A stretch of 62,000 nucleotides of DNA from Neocallimastix lanati (nom. inval.). Lineage: Eukaryota; Neocallimastigomycota; Neocallimastigomycetes; Neocallimastigales; Neocallimastigaceae. Shown here one piece after another: positions 12,085 through 23,432 of this stretch. Position numbers and translations under genes: made by a program. The notes below the pieces were generated by a model. It saw nothing but the letters and a program-made list of their open reading frames with translations, was not told the origin of the DNA and searched no databases. Each line of letters starts with the position of its first letter. Position 1 is the stretch's first letter. The stretch spans positions 40,001 through 102,000 of the forward strand of contig JACVTC010000115.1 of the NCBI GenBank assembly GCA_016946835.1. Direction: 5' to 3'.

Positions 12085-12480
12085 TTTTAAGATTTGGATT
12101 AATGAGAGGTAAGGATAATAGGACTTCCAGTCTCTCCCTTAAAATGTATCATATTTTCATTGGATTCTTTGCCATACCATTTTGGGATTTATGCGGCGGA
12201 GCTCTTTCTCTAAACAAGATTAATATGAAAGACGTTTCCTTATATGCCGCTTTATACGACAGGCTTGTTTTTTCGGTAATCTCTTAAAACCACATAGGTG
12301 TTCATTCCAAGTACTAAAACCACCAGGATAAAAATTGAAAAGACGTCATTTACAGTAATACCTTTAATACTTTTCAACGCTATAATCGATTTATCGATCA
12401 TTAAATAGACCTTTCGACCTTAATCGACTTTATCATTCACCAAGAAATAACCGCCAACTTTGATAATCTATCGATTTTGA
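12085..12480 (+). mobile_element. Fragment of dispersed repeat family A
   Basis: A GC-richer patch beginning ATGAGAGGTAAGGATAATAG just after a poly(T) tract. The first roughly 85 bp match 51645-51730 (TTAATGAGAGG, then GGATTCTTTGCCATA against GAATTCTTTGCCATA) and more weakly 53935-53975. A 61-codon open frame inside it is not conserved between copies and is not called as a gene. Probably an old retroelement or DNA-transposon end; class unknown. Confidence 0.55.
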
Positions 12481-12955
12481 AATCTTAAAAATATACATAG
12501 AATTATACTATATTAATATAAATGTTAAAAAAAAAAATAAATGGTTCAAAATAATTCATAATTACAATAAGGTATATTATAATATATAATTCATTTTATA
12601 TTATATATTATGCATAATTAAAGTACATAATACATATATATATGAAACAGACAACTTTTTTTTTTTTTAATATTTAAGGTTTTTTTTTTTTTTTTTTTTT
12701 TAATAATTAAGGTTTTTTTTTTTTTTTTTTTAAACTTAATTTAAACATCTTAATATATATCATAAATATATATATTAAAATATTTATTAATAATAAATTA
12801 AAAATAAATTAAATTGTAATTTAAATATAAATTATAAATACTAATTAAATAAATCAAAAAAAAAATATATATTATATATATATATTTTATATTAATTATA
12901 AAAAATATTAATAATTAACAAAAAATATAACTTATAAAAAATTTAATTACAAAAA

Positions 12956-12986
<31 letters not shown>

Positions 12987-13284
12987 TATTAATTATAAAA
13001 AATTTAATTACAAAAAAAAAATTTTATAATAAAAAAAAAAGATAATGAAATAATAATGAAATAATAATTAAAAATAATAAGGAAATAGGAAATAGGAAAT
13101 AAAAAAAATATTCCTTTAAATTTTTTTTTTTTTAGTATTTAATAATAATAAAATTAAAAGAATATTTAGGGTAATACTTTAATGGGACGGTATTGATTTC
13201 ACTTAATTTTTAGATTTATTTTGTTTATTTTTTTTTTTATTGTTATTATTATTAATATTTTTATTTTGATTATTATTATTATTA

Positions 13285-13475
13285 TTTTATTTCATGTTTA
13301 TTATTATTGTTATTATTATTATTTTATTTCATGTTTATTATTATTGTTATTATTATTATTTTATTTCATGTTTATTATTATTGTTATTATTATTATTTTA
13401 TTTCATGTTTATTATTATTGTTATTATTATTATTTTATTTCATGTTTATTATTATTGTTATTATTATTGTTATTA
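13285..13475. repeat. 37-bp minisatellite
   Basis: Five copies with TTCATG at 13291, 13328, 13365, 13402 and 13439, an exact 37-bp spacing. Each unit is a TTCATG anchor followed by ATT/GTT triplets. Open frames through it read Ile/Leu/Tyr/Cys repeats and are artefacts. Confidence 0.85.
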
Positions 13476-13782
13476 CGATTAGTTTTTTTTTTTTTTTTAA
13501 AAAAAAAAAATAAATAAAATAAAATAATTAAATAATTTATATTTAAATAAATAAAAAAGTTCTAATATATCACTTTATTAACTGTTCTATAAATACGAAT
13601 AAATAAAATTTTTTTTTTGATTTTTACTTGTATTTTACTTTTTACTTTTTTTGTTTTTGTTTTTATTTTTGTTTGTTTGTTTGTTAGTTTGTTATTTTGT
13701 TTTGTTTTATTTTGTTTTGTTTTGTTTATAGAAAAAGATTGAAATGAATAGTTTTTTTTTTTTTTTTTTTTTCTATGTAAAA

Positions 13783-13820
<38 letters not shown>

Positions 13821-13888
13821 ATTGTGATATATTTTAAATATAATACATAATATATAATATATATATATGTAAATTTTTTTTTTTTTTT

Positions 13889-15850
13889 TTAAAAAAACCT
13901 TTGTACTGTATTTAATAATACTAAGATGATTTCAAGTGTTATGGCTTGTGTTAAGATGGTTCTAGTGACACCAGTTTCAGGCTTCATAATACTTTCATGA
14001 CCATAACTTTCTATTCTATCTTCATTGATTGTAACAATATCTTTGAGTGGTTTATACTTATTTTCCTCTTCATTAATGCAAAAATCAATAATTTTGTTGG
14101 ATTCATTTATTTTTTTATATTTAATATATTTATCACTATTAATATTGGTACTACTACTACTTTGACTATTTATGCTACCAGAGCTACTCGTACTACTATA
14201 ACTAATATTACTGTCCATACTATTCATACGTTTACTTCCAATCTTCTTAATTGTTTTCAATGTAAATAGCTTACTTTTGGATCTGGATTTCTTTTTAAAT
14301 GTATCGGGTATAGGACGGCTTAATAAATCTAAAATTTTATTATTATTATCTTTAAGCTCACTGGCTAAATCTAATGCCGATTTCCCTTCCTTATTCTTTA
14401 AATTTATATCAGCATGCGAGAAGATTAAGGCTTTAATAATAAATTTACATTTCATTTGAACGGCATAATGAATCGCCGTATTCCCAAGATAATCTTGTTG
14501 ATTAATATTAATATCATCGTAATCCAATAAGATGTTGACAACATCTTTATTTCGTAGTTTGGTGGCGATAATTAATGCATTTTCATTTTTATTATTAACA
14601 TGGTTAAGTAATCCAATATTTTTAGCTAATATTTTTTCAATAATCTCCGTATCATTCACAATGGAGTAAAGCATTAATAAATTATTATTATTGGAATCAA
14701 AAAAGGAAAAATCAAAAGATGGGTGATTCATTAAAACTTCTATTAAACTTCGATTTTGTAATTTTAAACTGAGTGAAAATGCGCTCTCCCCTTTTTTATT
14801 CTTTATGGAAACATCAAGATTACTACAATAAGTTAAAATATAATGAACAGTACAAATATCTTCGATCATAATGAAAAACATTAATGGAGTATTACCTTCT
14901 TCGTCAATAGCAATATTAAAATCACAATTCATTTGTACAAGAATCAATACAATTTTTATGTAGGGAATAATATAATCTTTTTCTAATTTTTCATCAGGTT
15001 TGTAAATACATTGAATAAGAATGGATAAAAGAGTTTCATTTTTTTCATTTTTATAATCAAGATCTATATCACAACCGGTTAACAATTGAAATTCATGATA
15101 TCTCCCATTTTTTACTAAATACATTGGTCCTGTCCTTCCTTCCCTATCAATAATATTAGTATTAACCTCGGAGGTTATAGCTAATGTTCTAACTTGATTC
15201 ATTAAATCTTTTTTACAACATAAAATAAGTACTGTATCTTTATTTTTATTGATATGATTAAAATCAACATCAGAATCATCAAGAATGACACTAAAAGAAT
15301 CGTCATTATTTATTGCATGAAATAAAGCATTTTCATCGTTATTATCAGTAATGTTAACACAGTCCTCATGATTGAAAATAATATATTTTACTAAAAATAA
15401 TAATTCTGGATTTTCAGCAGCATACATTAGAGCTGTCATGCCATTTTTATCTTGAATTGAAAAATTCAAATTCATAGTTATTAGCCATTGTATTGCTTTT
15501 ATATTTTCCTTTTTACAGGCATCGATTAATACTTCACTTTCTCTAAATTCATTAAGAATGGGTTGAAATGAAGGATGTAACAATACTTTTTCAATTAAAT
15601 GAAATTCATCTTTTTGAATGATAATATCATTTAATGCCTTTACAAAATTTTTAATATCGTCTAAATTTTCTTCTTTACTCAAATCAATTGTAGTAATTTT
15701 AGGAGAACTGATGTTTTCATTAGTTGATGCTTTAACTTCACTGAATTTTATTTCATTTATTACACTATTATCAACAAATTTATTTATATATTCTTCATCA
15801 TCTTTAATTATACTATCAAGAATAAGTAAATTATCCTCTTCCAAATCCAT
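13889..15850 (-). CDS. Ankyrin-repeat protein with hydrophobic C-terminal tail (paralogue 2)
   Basis: 653 residues from a clear ATG at 15850 to a stop at 13889, no intron needed. An acidic N-terminal region (about 1-75) precedes a helical segment (about 75-115) and roughly eleven ankyrin units (for example DKNGMTALMYAAENPELL and DYLGNTAIHYAVQMKCKFI). Then come a basic region (KKKSRSKSKLFTLKTIKKIG), a Ser-rich linker (SSTSSSGSINSQSSSSTN), a FCINEEENKYKPLKDI motif shared with paralogue 1, and a hydrophobic C-terminus (AITLEIILVLLNTVQRFF) that could anchor the protein in a membrane. Shared architecture and collinear repeats show it is a tandem duplicate of the gene at 8253-10110. Cytosolic ankyrin face with membrane tail is inference; no enzymatic domain is visible. 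Confidence 0.9.
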   Translation of the reverse strand: MDLEEDNLLILDSIIKDDEEYINKFVDNSVINEIKFSEVKASTNENISSPKITTIDLSKEENLDDIKNFVKALNDIIIQKDEFHLIEKVLLHPSFQPILNEFRESEVLIDACKKENIKAIQWLITMNLNFSIQDKNGMTALMYAAENPELLFLVKYIIFNHEDCVNITDNNDENALFHAINNDDSFSVILDDSDVDFNHINKNKDTVLILCCKKDLMNQVRTLAITSEVNTNIIDREGRTGPMYLVKNGRYHEFQLLTGCDIDLDYKNEKNETLLSILIQCIYKPDEKLEKDYIIPYIKIVLILVQMNCDFNIAIDEEGNTPLMFFIMIEDICTVHYILTYCSNLDVSIKNKKGESAFSLSLKLQNRSLIEVLMNHPSFDFSFFDSNNNNLLMLYSIVNDTEIIEKILAKNIGLLNHVNNKNENALIIATKLRNKDVVNILLDYDDININQQDYLGNTAIHYAVQMKCKFIIKALIFSHADINLKNKEGKSALDLASELKDNNNKILDLLSRPIPDTFKKKSRSKSKLFTLKTIKKIGSKRMNSMDSNISYSSTSSSGSINSQSSSSTNINSDKYIKYKKINESNKIIDFCINEEENKYKPLKDIVTINEDRIESYGHESIMKPETGVTRTILTQAITLEIILVLLNTVQRFF

Positions 15851-16184
15851 TTATTACATTAAATTTTATATATATATATATATATGTATTTTATTTTATT
15901 TTATTTTATTTTATTTTATTTCTTTTATTTTATTTTAAATAAATATATTATTTTATATCAATGTTTATATTTTATATATTCTTGTTTAAATTATTTAATT
16001 ATAATTTTTCAATTTTTCAATTTTTTTTTTTTTTTTATAATTACTCATTTATATTAAAAAAGATATTTATTTTTTATTTTATTTGCTTTTTCTTTATTAT
16101 TATGACATAGTTTTTTATATATATATATATATATATATAAAAAAAACATTAAAATAAAAATGAATGATATGTTTTTGTTTTATA

Positions 16185-16641
16185 TATTTATTTATTTATT
16201 TACTTATTTATTCATTCATTCATTTATTATTTATTCATTATTTATTTATTATTTATTTATTATTTAATTATCTATTTATCTATTTATTTATTTATTTATT
16301 TATTATTTAATTATCTATTTATCTATTTATTTATTTATTTATTATTTATTATTTATTATTTATTATTTATTATTTAATTATCTATTTATCTATTTATTTA
16401 TTTATTTATTATTTATTATTTATTATTTATTATTTATTATTTATTATTTATTATTTATTATTTATTATTTATTATTCAATATTCAATTATTTATTATTCA
16501 ATTATTTATTATTTATTATTTATTATTTATTATTCAATTATTTATTATTTATTATTTATATTATTTATTATTTATTTATTTATTATTTATTATTTATTAT
16601 TTATTATTTATTATTTATTTATTATTTATTATTTATTTATT
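16185..16641. repeat. TTTA / TTATTTA array
   Basis: About 450 bp of mixed ATTT, ATTATTT and TCTATTT units with higher-order blocks: the ATTATCTATTTATCTATTTA segment recurs at about 55-bp and 75-bp spacing between 16260 and 16410. Confidence 0.85.
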
Positions 16642-17248
16642 AAAAAATATTGACAGAATAAAAAAAAAAAAAATTTCTCCAAATTTTTTCTGTACACAAA
16701 AACCCTCTATTTTTTCTTTCCAATAATATTTTAATATAAATTAATATACAAGAATTTATATTAAAGTATTATAACTTAAACCTAAAAAAAATAAAAAAAA
16801 AAAATTTATTAAATATTTATTAAATATATATTTAAATTTTGAAAGGAAAAGAAAAAACAGAAAAACCCTTTCATTATAATTAATTAATTAAATATTCACG
16901 AGTTATAACAACAAAAAAAAAAAGAAAAAAAAGAATAATTATGAATAAGAATTAATTTTCATTTTTATTTTAGTTGAAAAATAAACTTTTGTATGCTCTT
17001 TTTTTTTATTTTAACTGCCTTTTTATGTTTTTATTTACTTAATCTAAAGTTAATTAATTACTCTTATTTATTTATTTATTTATTTATTAAATTAACTATG
17101 TATAATTATTAACATTACCTATCTTTTCTAATATTTAAAACAAAAAAAAATTAAAATAAAAATTATGGATTATTTAATACAATGCAAATACTTTTTAACA
17201 TTTATTTTATAAATAAAAATACTTTTTTTGTTTTATCTAACCTTAGTA

Positions 17249-17289
<41 letters not shown>

Positions 17290-18380
17290 GTTTTATGTAT
17301 TATTTTAACATAAGCAAATAAATTATATTTTATTATTTAATTATTTATTATTCCATTATTTATTATTTATTATTTATTATTTATTATTTATTATTTATTA
17401 TTTATTATTTATTATTTATTGTTTATTAATAAATACTCTTTTTATTATTTATTATTTATTATTTATTATTTATTTTTATTATTTATTATTTATTATTTAT
17501 TATTTATTATTCAATTATTTATTATTTATTATTTATTATTTATTATTTATTATTCCATTATTTATTATTTATTATTCAATTATTTATTATTTATTATTCA
17601 ATTATTTATTTATTTATTATTTTATTTTTTGTTTTTTGTTTTGTTTTTTCGTTTCATTTTTCGTTTTATTTTTCGTTTTGTCTTTTTTATGTAGTTTATG
17701 TTTTATTATACAAAAGAAAAAAACTATAAATTATGTTAAACTAACTTTTATTAAAGAAATTATAAACTTTTTTCTTCTTAATTAAAATATATTAAAAATA
17801 TCAACCAAAACCCAAATATTTATGAAAATAATTGGTATTTAATGTATTGTTTTAATATAATATAATCATGCTATCTTTTTTATAATGCTATCATTTTGTT
17901 TTGCTTTATTATTTTGGTTTATTCATAAAGTCTATGTACAGGTTTAATATAAAAAAAAAACTGCCATGCATTAAAATAATTTTGTTAATATATTTATAAC
18001 AATATAATTATTTAATATATGACAATTTTTATGAAATATAAAATTCAAAGGAAAGAATGGTATACATTTGATACTTAAATAGTATATTTATAATATTATA
18101 GATATTTTAATAATTATAAAATACATATGGTGATAATTTTTGATTCCATTTTGCTAAGTATCTTTATCAAATAAATTTAATTCTAATATCTTTATATCTC
18201 TACATATATATCATTGTTAATAAATAAGCAATATTTTTTTGAATTCATAATAATAGGTAAACTATCTGCATCAAATGTACAAATGTCATAAATTCCTCTA
18301 AATTTTTTATGTCTATTTAATTAATATAATTATTGAATTTATTTTTCATTTTTATATTCTAATCATATTATTAAGTCTTA

Positions 18381-18537
18381 TTTATTTATTTATTTATTTA
18401 CTTACTTACTTACTTATTTATTTATTTACTTATTTATTTACTTATTTATTTATTTATTTATTTACTTATTTATTTATTTATTTATTTACTTATTTATTTA
18501 TTTATTTATTTACTTATTTATTTATTTATTTATTTAT
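18381..18537. repeat. TTTA array with interspersed CTTA units
   Basis: An uninterrupted tetranucleotide array of TTTA units with CTTA variants scattered through it. No coding content. Confidence 0.9.
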
Positions 18538-19079
18538 TATTGTCTGTGTTAAAATTAATTTATTAATAAAAGAAAATTAAACCATTAAACGTATAAACAC
18601 TTCACCTAAACAAATGGATTTATAAAATAATACTTTTATTAATAAATATTAAAATAATATGTTCATATCACGCAATTTAAATTTCTTATTATAAATTCTA
18701 CATATTATTTTATATTTTAATATTAAATGTATTTAATTTATCATTTAGCATTGTTAAATAATTTATTTCAGTAATTTTCAATAAATATGAAGTAATAATA
18801 GACTTTATAGTGATTCAAAAAGTATCTCTTTCAATCTTATTCCCTTTTTATTAATTCTCTAAATATATTTATATATTTATATATCTATATTCTGCCAATT
18901 AATTAATAAACTTGTATATATATTAATAAAATTAATATTTAAAATATTTTAACATTTTTTATATTAAATTCTATTTTATATATTTATTTTATATTATGTA
19001 AACCTTTTATATATATATGCTTAATCCATTTTCATTTAAAAAAAAAATAAAAAAAATAAAAAAAATTTATATATATTGT

Positions 19080-19520
19080 TTTTAGGATAGGTTTCATTCA
19101 AAAATTCAATACAACAGATATATTAAATTTATTAAATTCAATAATGGTTCCTTTTTGTTTATTTTGTTTACTTAGATACAACTTTCAGTTAATTTTAATA
19201 AATTTTTCAGTTTATATTGGCTCTTCTTTAGACAAATACTCTTGTTTCTGTCATATTCGTTATATATTATCATATCCGAGTTATTATATTACTTGAAGAC
19301 CTTTGTTAATCCAGTTTCCTGTCGTTTTATCATTACCCATCCCTGGTGTTCTATTATTCTATCACTCCTTTTTATAACTGTTATTTTAATCTTGGAACCC
19401 TCTTAGACTCTTTTAGACTCTTTTAGGACCTTTTAGATTCCTTAGTACTCTCTTGAATTATCTCTGGACTTATTTGAATTTCTTATTAAAGATTTTCTTT
19501 CGGGATTATTCTTGAATTTT
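19080..19520 (+). other. GC-richer flank, possible 5' LTR/leader of the decayed chromovirus
   Basis: About 440 bp clearly richer in G+C than the surrounding DNA, with short direct repeats (TTAGACTCTTTTAGACTCTTTTAGGACC near 19404-19431, described here as three TTAGA/TTAGG units). It lies directly before the gag-like remnants. It has no reading frame. A 5' LTR or untranslated leader of the element that follows is the simplest reading, but no matching 3' LTR was found. Confidence 0.35.
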
Positions 19521-19599
19521 TTTTTTTTTATTTTTTATTTTTTATTTTTTATTTTTTATTTTTTATTTTTTATTTTTTTATTTTTTATTTTTTATTTTT

Positions 19600-19728
19600 T
19601 ATTTTTTTATCATTGTTATTTAATATGAATGCTGAATTTAATGAATAATGCTACTCTGAAGGATGGTTTTCGCTAGAAATTGTTGCTCTTTTCTTTTCTT
19701 TTCTTTTTTTCAAAGGCTTTCTCCCCCC

Positions 19729-19770
<42 letters not shown>

Positions 19771-20297
19771 AAAAAAATGGAACTCATCTTTATGGTTTTA
19801 CCCTGATTGTTATACAGATGATGAATCAAAAATAGTATATATATATCATTTCAAGACTATAACAGCGACGTAATGAACTGGGCCTTGTCACGTATAGAAA
19901 ATCATGATAAATTGAATGCTTATTAAATTACGATTCTGCTATATCTCTAAATATTTTAAGTCAGTCTTTGGTAACAATGACTCAACATTCATTGCTAACC
20001 AAAAAAAAAACTTCTGACCACCATTAAACAAAGAAGAATTGATGATATTCAAAACTATATCCTCGAATTCAACAGATACTCTGACAACTCATCTTTGAAT
20101 GAAAAATGTTAAAATAGATTGCTTTCTTAACGGGGCCCACAAGATCAAATAGCTAATAGTATTTTGGAAATCTTTCCAGGTTCCTAAAATCTCTTCTAAC
20201 TGTGCAAACGATTACTGCCTAGAATCGGATCAGTTCTAATCCACAATTTTTTTTTATTATTATTAACAATAGTAATCGTTCCCAATTCAAAACAAAC

Positions 20298-20350
<53 letters not shown>

Positions 20351-20702
20351 ATAATACTAAAGCCAATGAAAAATTTTCTCTCTTCACACATAATAAGAAA
20401 TCTTATGGACCTCTCTCTATCTAAAAAAAAGAAAAAGGATCAAAGAATGAAAAGGAAAATCCTAGGATGTCTGTTTTGTGGTGAGGCCGAGTCAAAAATT
20501 AAAATGATTGCTTATAAAAAAAAAAAATTAAAAAAAAAATTAAAACAAGTGGAACCCCTTATCTCTAATTTAACTTAACTCCCATTTAAAAAAACCAAGA
20601 CTCACATTCTCTGACGATCCAAATTTAAAACAACTTATAGTTGAATTCCAACTAAGAACCTCTGATGTATCAGTCAAGGCTAAATTGATGATGGATTCAG
20701 GT
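19600..20702 (+). pseudogene. Decayed gag and protease start of a Ty3/gypsy chromovirus
   Basis: Gag-like segments appear in several frames: an YNSDVMNWALSRIENHD stretch near 19850-19905, an IDDIQNYILEFNRYSDNSS stretch near 20040-20095, and a broken zinc knuckle (CLFCGEAES near 20475-20500). At 20600-20700 a segment ends [12 protein letters not shown], the start of a retroviral-type aspartic protease (D-S-G). Stops, indels and two long A tracts (about 32 and 51 nt, the latter at 20299-20349) interrupt it. The sequence then jumps to a reversed integrase fragment. It is a dead retrotransposon, not expressed as one protein. Confidence 0.7.
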
Positions 20703-21042
20703 TAACTAAATCATTTTCTTTAAATATTGGAGGTGGCATTCTCTTTTTATCTGCGTGTATTTTATATAGTTCTTTTGACCTTAATAAAACATCTTTAATA
20801 TGATTAAAGTTCATACTTAAGTCCTTAATAATTTTATTATTAGTATCAATATCAGGTAATAAGAAAAATTCATCCATAGATGGATGAAACCCATAATTAA
20901 TAAAGAAGGGTGTTTCTTTTGTAGATTCATTAATGGAGTTATTATAAACAAATTCAGCAAGGTGAATCCATTCAATCCAATCATCATGATAATATGATCT
21001 TGAGTAAGCTCTTAAATATTGTTCAATAAAAAGCCGCTGAAA
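20680..21042 (-). pseudogene. Reverse-oriented Ty3/gypsy integrase C-terminal fragment
   Basis: About 120 codons read without a stop on the minus strand. They include [40 protein letters not shown] and [15 protein letters not shown], then [20 protein letters not shown], the classic integrase C-terminal region of gypsy elements (LAEFAYNNS...TPFF..YG.HP; ADK.R..P.F..GD.V). It ends at a TAG and abuts the protease remnant on the other strand. It is better preserved than the plus-strand element around it, so it is probably a later insertion or rearrangement from another copy. Confidence 0.8.
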
Positions 21043-22945
21043 AATTACCTCTTCTCACAAACTTTATGACTGTGATATTCACTTGATTGAAACCAAATTT
21101 AAAACTTATTTTATGGACCTATTTATCCTTTGACTGATAAAAAGAAATTCATTGTATTAAATGAATATATAGATGAAAATCTTTAAAAAAAAAAAAAAAA
21201 AAAAAAGATGTTCCATCAGACCCTCAAAATTCCCAGCAGTTATTCCAGTACTCTTGGTTCCAAAGAAAAAAAAACTGTGAATTACGACTATGTTAGAATT
21301 ACAAGAAACTAAATGATATCACTATTCTTGATTTATATCCTCTCTCTTTAATTAATGACATGTTGGAACTGGAACATTTAGGTAAAATAGTAGTATATTC
21401 TCTAAACTTGATTTTAAGGTCTTCTTACATTTCTCGTGAGGATAAAAAAGAAGATGATGAGTGTAAGACTGCTTTTACCTTGTTAAGTATGGACATTTCG
21501 AATATACTGTCATATCATTCGGCCTCAAGAATACACCTGAAGTATTTAATCATTTTATGAATAATGTTCTTGAAGAAATTCTAGGAGTTTTCGTTTCTTT
21601 TTTTTTTTTTTTTTTTTTTTTTGTTATAATAATGATATTATTATATTTTCTAAAAATTACAATATTCATATTATTCATGTCTCAAAATTTCTTAGAAGAT
21701 TTAGAAGCACTAGACCCTATTCAAAAATTAAGAGAAATGTAACTTTTTTTTCTTTTCCTTTTATTGATTTTTTAGATTACATATTGATTTGGATCCTAAA
21801 AATAGGTTTCTTTTCTATTTTAGAATGGCCAACACCAAAAAAAAATAAAAATAAAAATAAAAATAAAAATAAAAATAAAAAATAAAGAGTGAAAAAAGTT
21901 CATTCATTCCTTGGTTTAATCAATTATTAATACAGAAGATTTATTTTTGTATTTCTGTATTTCTGTCTTTTCCTCATCTTGCTCAAACTCTCAACTCTCT
22001 TCTCAAGAAAAATGTAAAAATTTAACTTTTCTGATGTATGCAAATTTTGGCTTTCTTCGGATGTTAACGACCATTTCAAATCCTGTGACATATGTGGCCG
22101 TGCTAAAGATTTTCGTCATAAACTTTATGAATTTCTGATTGGTACAAGTATTTACATCTTGCAGAATTTAGTTATAATAAGACGGTCCAAGAATCAATTA
22201 AAATTTTTCTTCATTCTTTTCGAACGATGGATTTAATCCAAAGTATTCCCCAATTTTACCAAGTCATTCTGATATACCATGTACTAATGAATTTGCAACA
22301 AATATTAAAACAATAATCACCAAATTTTTAAAAAAAAAATTTTTTAGAAATCAATTGAGAAACAAAAAAAATTCACTAACAAACATGGAATCAAAGTTCC
22401 AGATCTACTGTTTATTTCATATATCGCAAATACACTCCAATATATATATTCCAATTTCTTTACATCATGTAATATATACGTTTAGAACAATGTTTACAAT
22501 TAAAATTTGATAGCTCAAGATTATTAAAATCAATGATAAAGTTTAAATTAATAGTTCACTCATAATGAAAAAAAAAAAAAAAGGAAATAAAAAATTAAAG
22601 CCAAAGAAACTTGGACCATAAAAAATGGTAAAAGAAGATCTCACCAGTTTCATTCAATCTTGAACTACCAAAGGAAATTCCTATTCACCCATTTATTCAT
22701 GTGTCTGAATAGGAACCCTACGATGAGGACATATTTAAAAGAAAACAACCTCCACTTCCATCTACCCCTCCATTAGTTATTGTCGACAATGAAGAAGAAT
22801 TTAATGTGGAAGCGATAATCAGACAAAAGGAAACATTACTGAAAGGTTCAACACTAAATTAAATGGAAAGGATATCCACTTTCAGAAATATCATGGGAAC
22901 AAGAAGCGAATTTAAATTGTCCAGAATTACTTTAAAAAAATTCAA
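21043..22945 (+). pseudogene. Decayed chromovirus RT, integrase and chromodomain
   Basis: Order of recognisable remnants: pre-RT and RT start (YGPIYPLTDKKKF and NEYIDENL near 21113-21185), YKKLNDITILDLYPLSLIND near 21301-21360, a YNDIIIFSK block (the YxDD region, with one Asp lost) near 21627-21655, LEWPTPK near 21820, the integrase zinc-binding CDICGRAKDFRHK block near 22090, LELPKEIPIHPF near 22660, and a chromodomain (KWKGYPLSEISWEQEANL near 22862-22920). Frames change repeatedly and poly(A)/poly(T) tracts interrupt it, one of them just before the RT active-site block. The C-terminal chromodomain places it in the chromovirus branch of Ty3/gypsy. Non-functional. Confidence 0.85.
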
Positions 22946-23432
22946 TAATTAGAAATAATAATAATTAAATTTTATTAAAATTTAAATAAAAAAAAAAAAT
23001 TATATATGTTATAATTTTATTAAGGTATTTATTTTATGATATATTTAATTGATTTAAAGAACTTTTTGGAAAGATTTTTACTTTTTTTTTTTTTTTTTGA
23101 CTTTACCATATTTGTTTACCAAAAAAGTATTAAATACGAGTAATTTGATTCAATAATTTAATTCTGTGGTGTTTTTATTAATTACTAAATAATAATATTA
23201 GAGTTAAATTAATAATAAATAAATAAATTTATTAAATAAATAAAATATTATAAAACCAAATAATTTGTTTTTGACAAACTGGAATTAAAATAAATTTTTT
23301 TGAATTAATTAATAATTTATATTATTAAATTTAGTATACGAAATACAATAAAACCTATTAATAATACTGATGAATTAATTTATTATCGTAATAATAGAAT
23401 TAATAATAATATAATTTATCTATTTTAATTAT
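22946..23432. other. A/T-rich spacer between two retroelement remnants
   Basis: Mostly TTAATAAT-like DNA with one poly(T) tract. No feature seen. Confidence 0.5.

Larger units (their letters stand above)
10111..13888. other. Intergenic region between the two ankyrin paralogues
   Basis: 3.8 kb with no intact gene. It is mostly homopolymers and TA-rich DNA. It contains a 27-bp inverted repeat (11811-11927), a short inverted repeat CCTTTAATGTA / TACATTAAAGG (11254-11264 and 11312-11322), a GC-richer dispersed-repeat fragment (about 12085-12480) and a 37-bp minisatellite (13285-13475). The upstream region of paralogue 1 and the downstream region of paralogue 2 lie here. Confidence 0.6.
15851..19079. 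other. Gene-free region of tetranucleotide and heptanucleotide arrays
   Basis: No coding region. Main contents: TTTA/TTATTTA arrays at about 16185-16641 and 17330-17620, and a TTTA/CTTA array at 18381-18537. The array at 17428 contains one copy of a TTATTAATAAATACTCTTT unit that recurs eight times near 37.8-38.3 kb. An A-run of about 37 nt lies near 17250. The region ends against the GC-richer flank of the retroelement cluster. Confidence 0.6.

Noticed and set aside
12102-12287. 61-codon plus-strand frame in dispersed repeat A
   Set aside because: Frame is not conserved in the copy at 51.6 kb, so not a gene.
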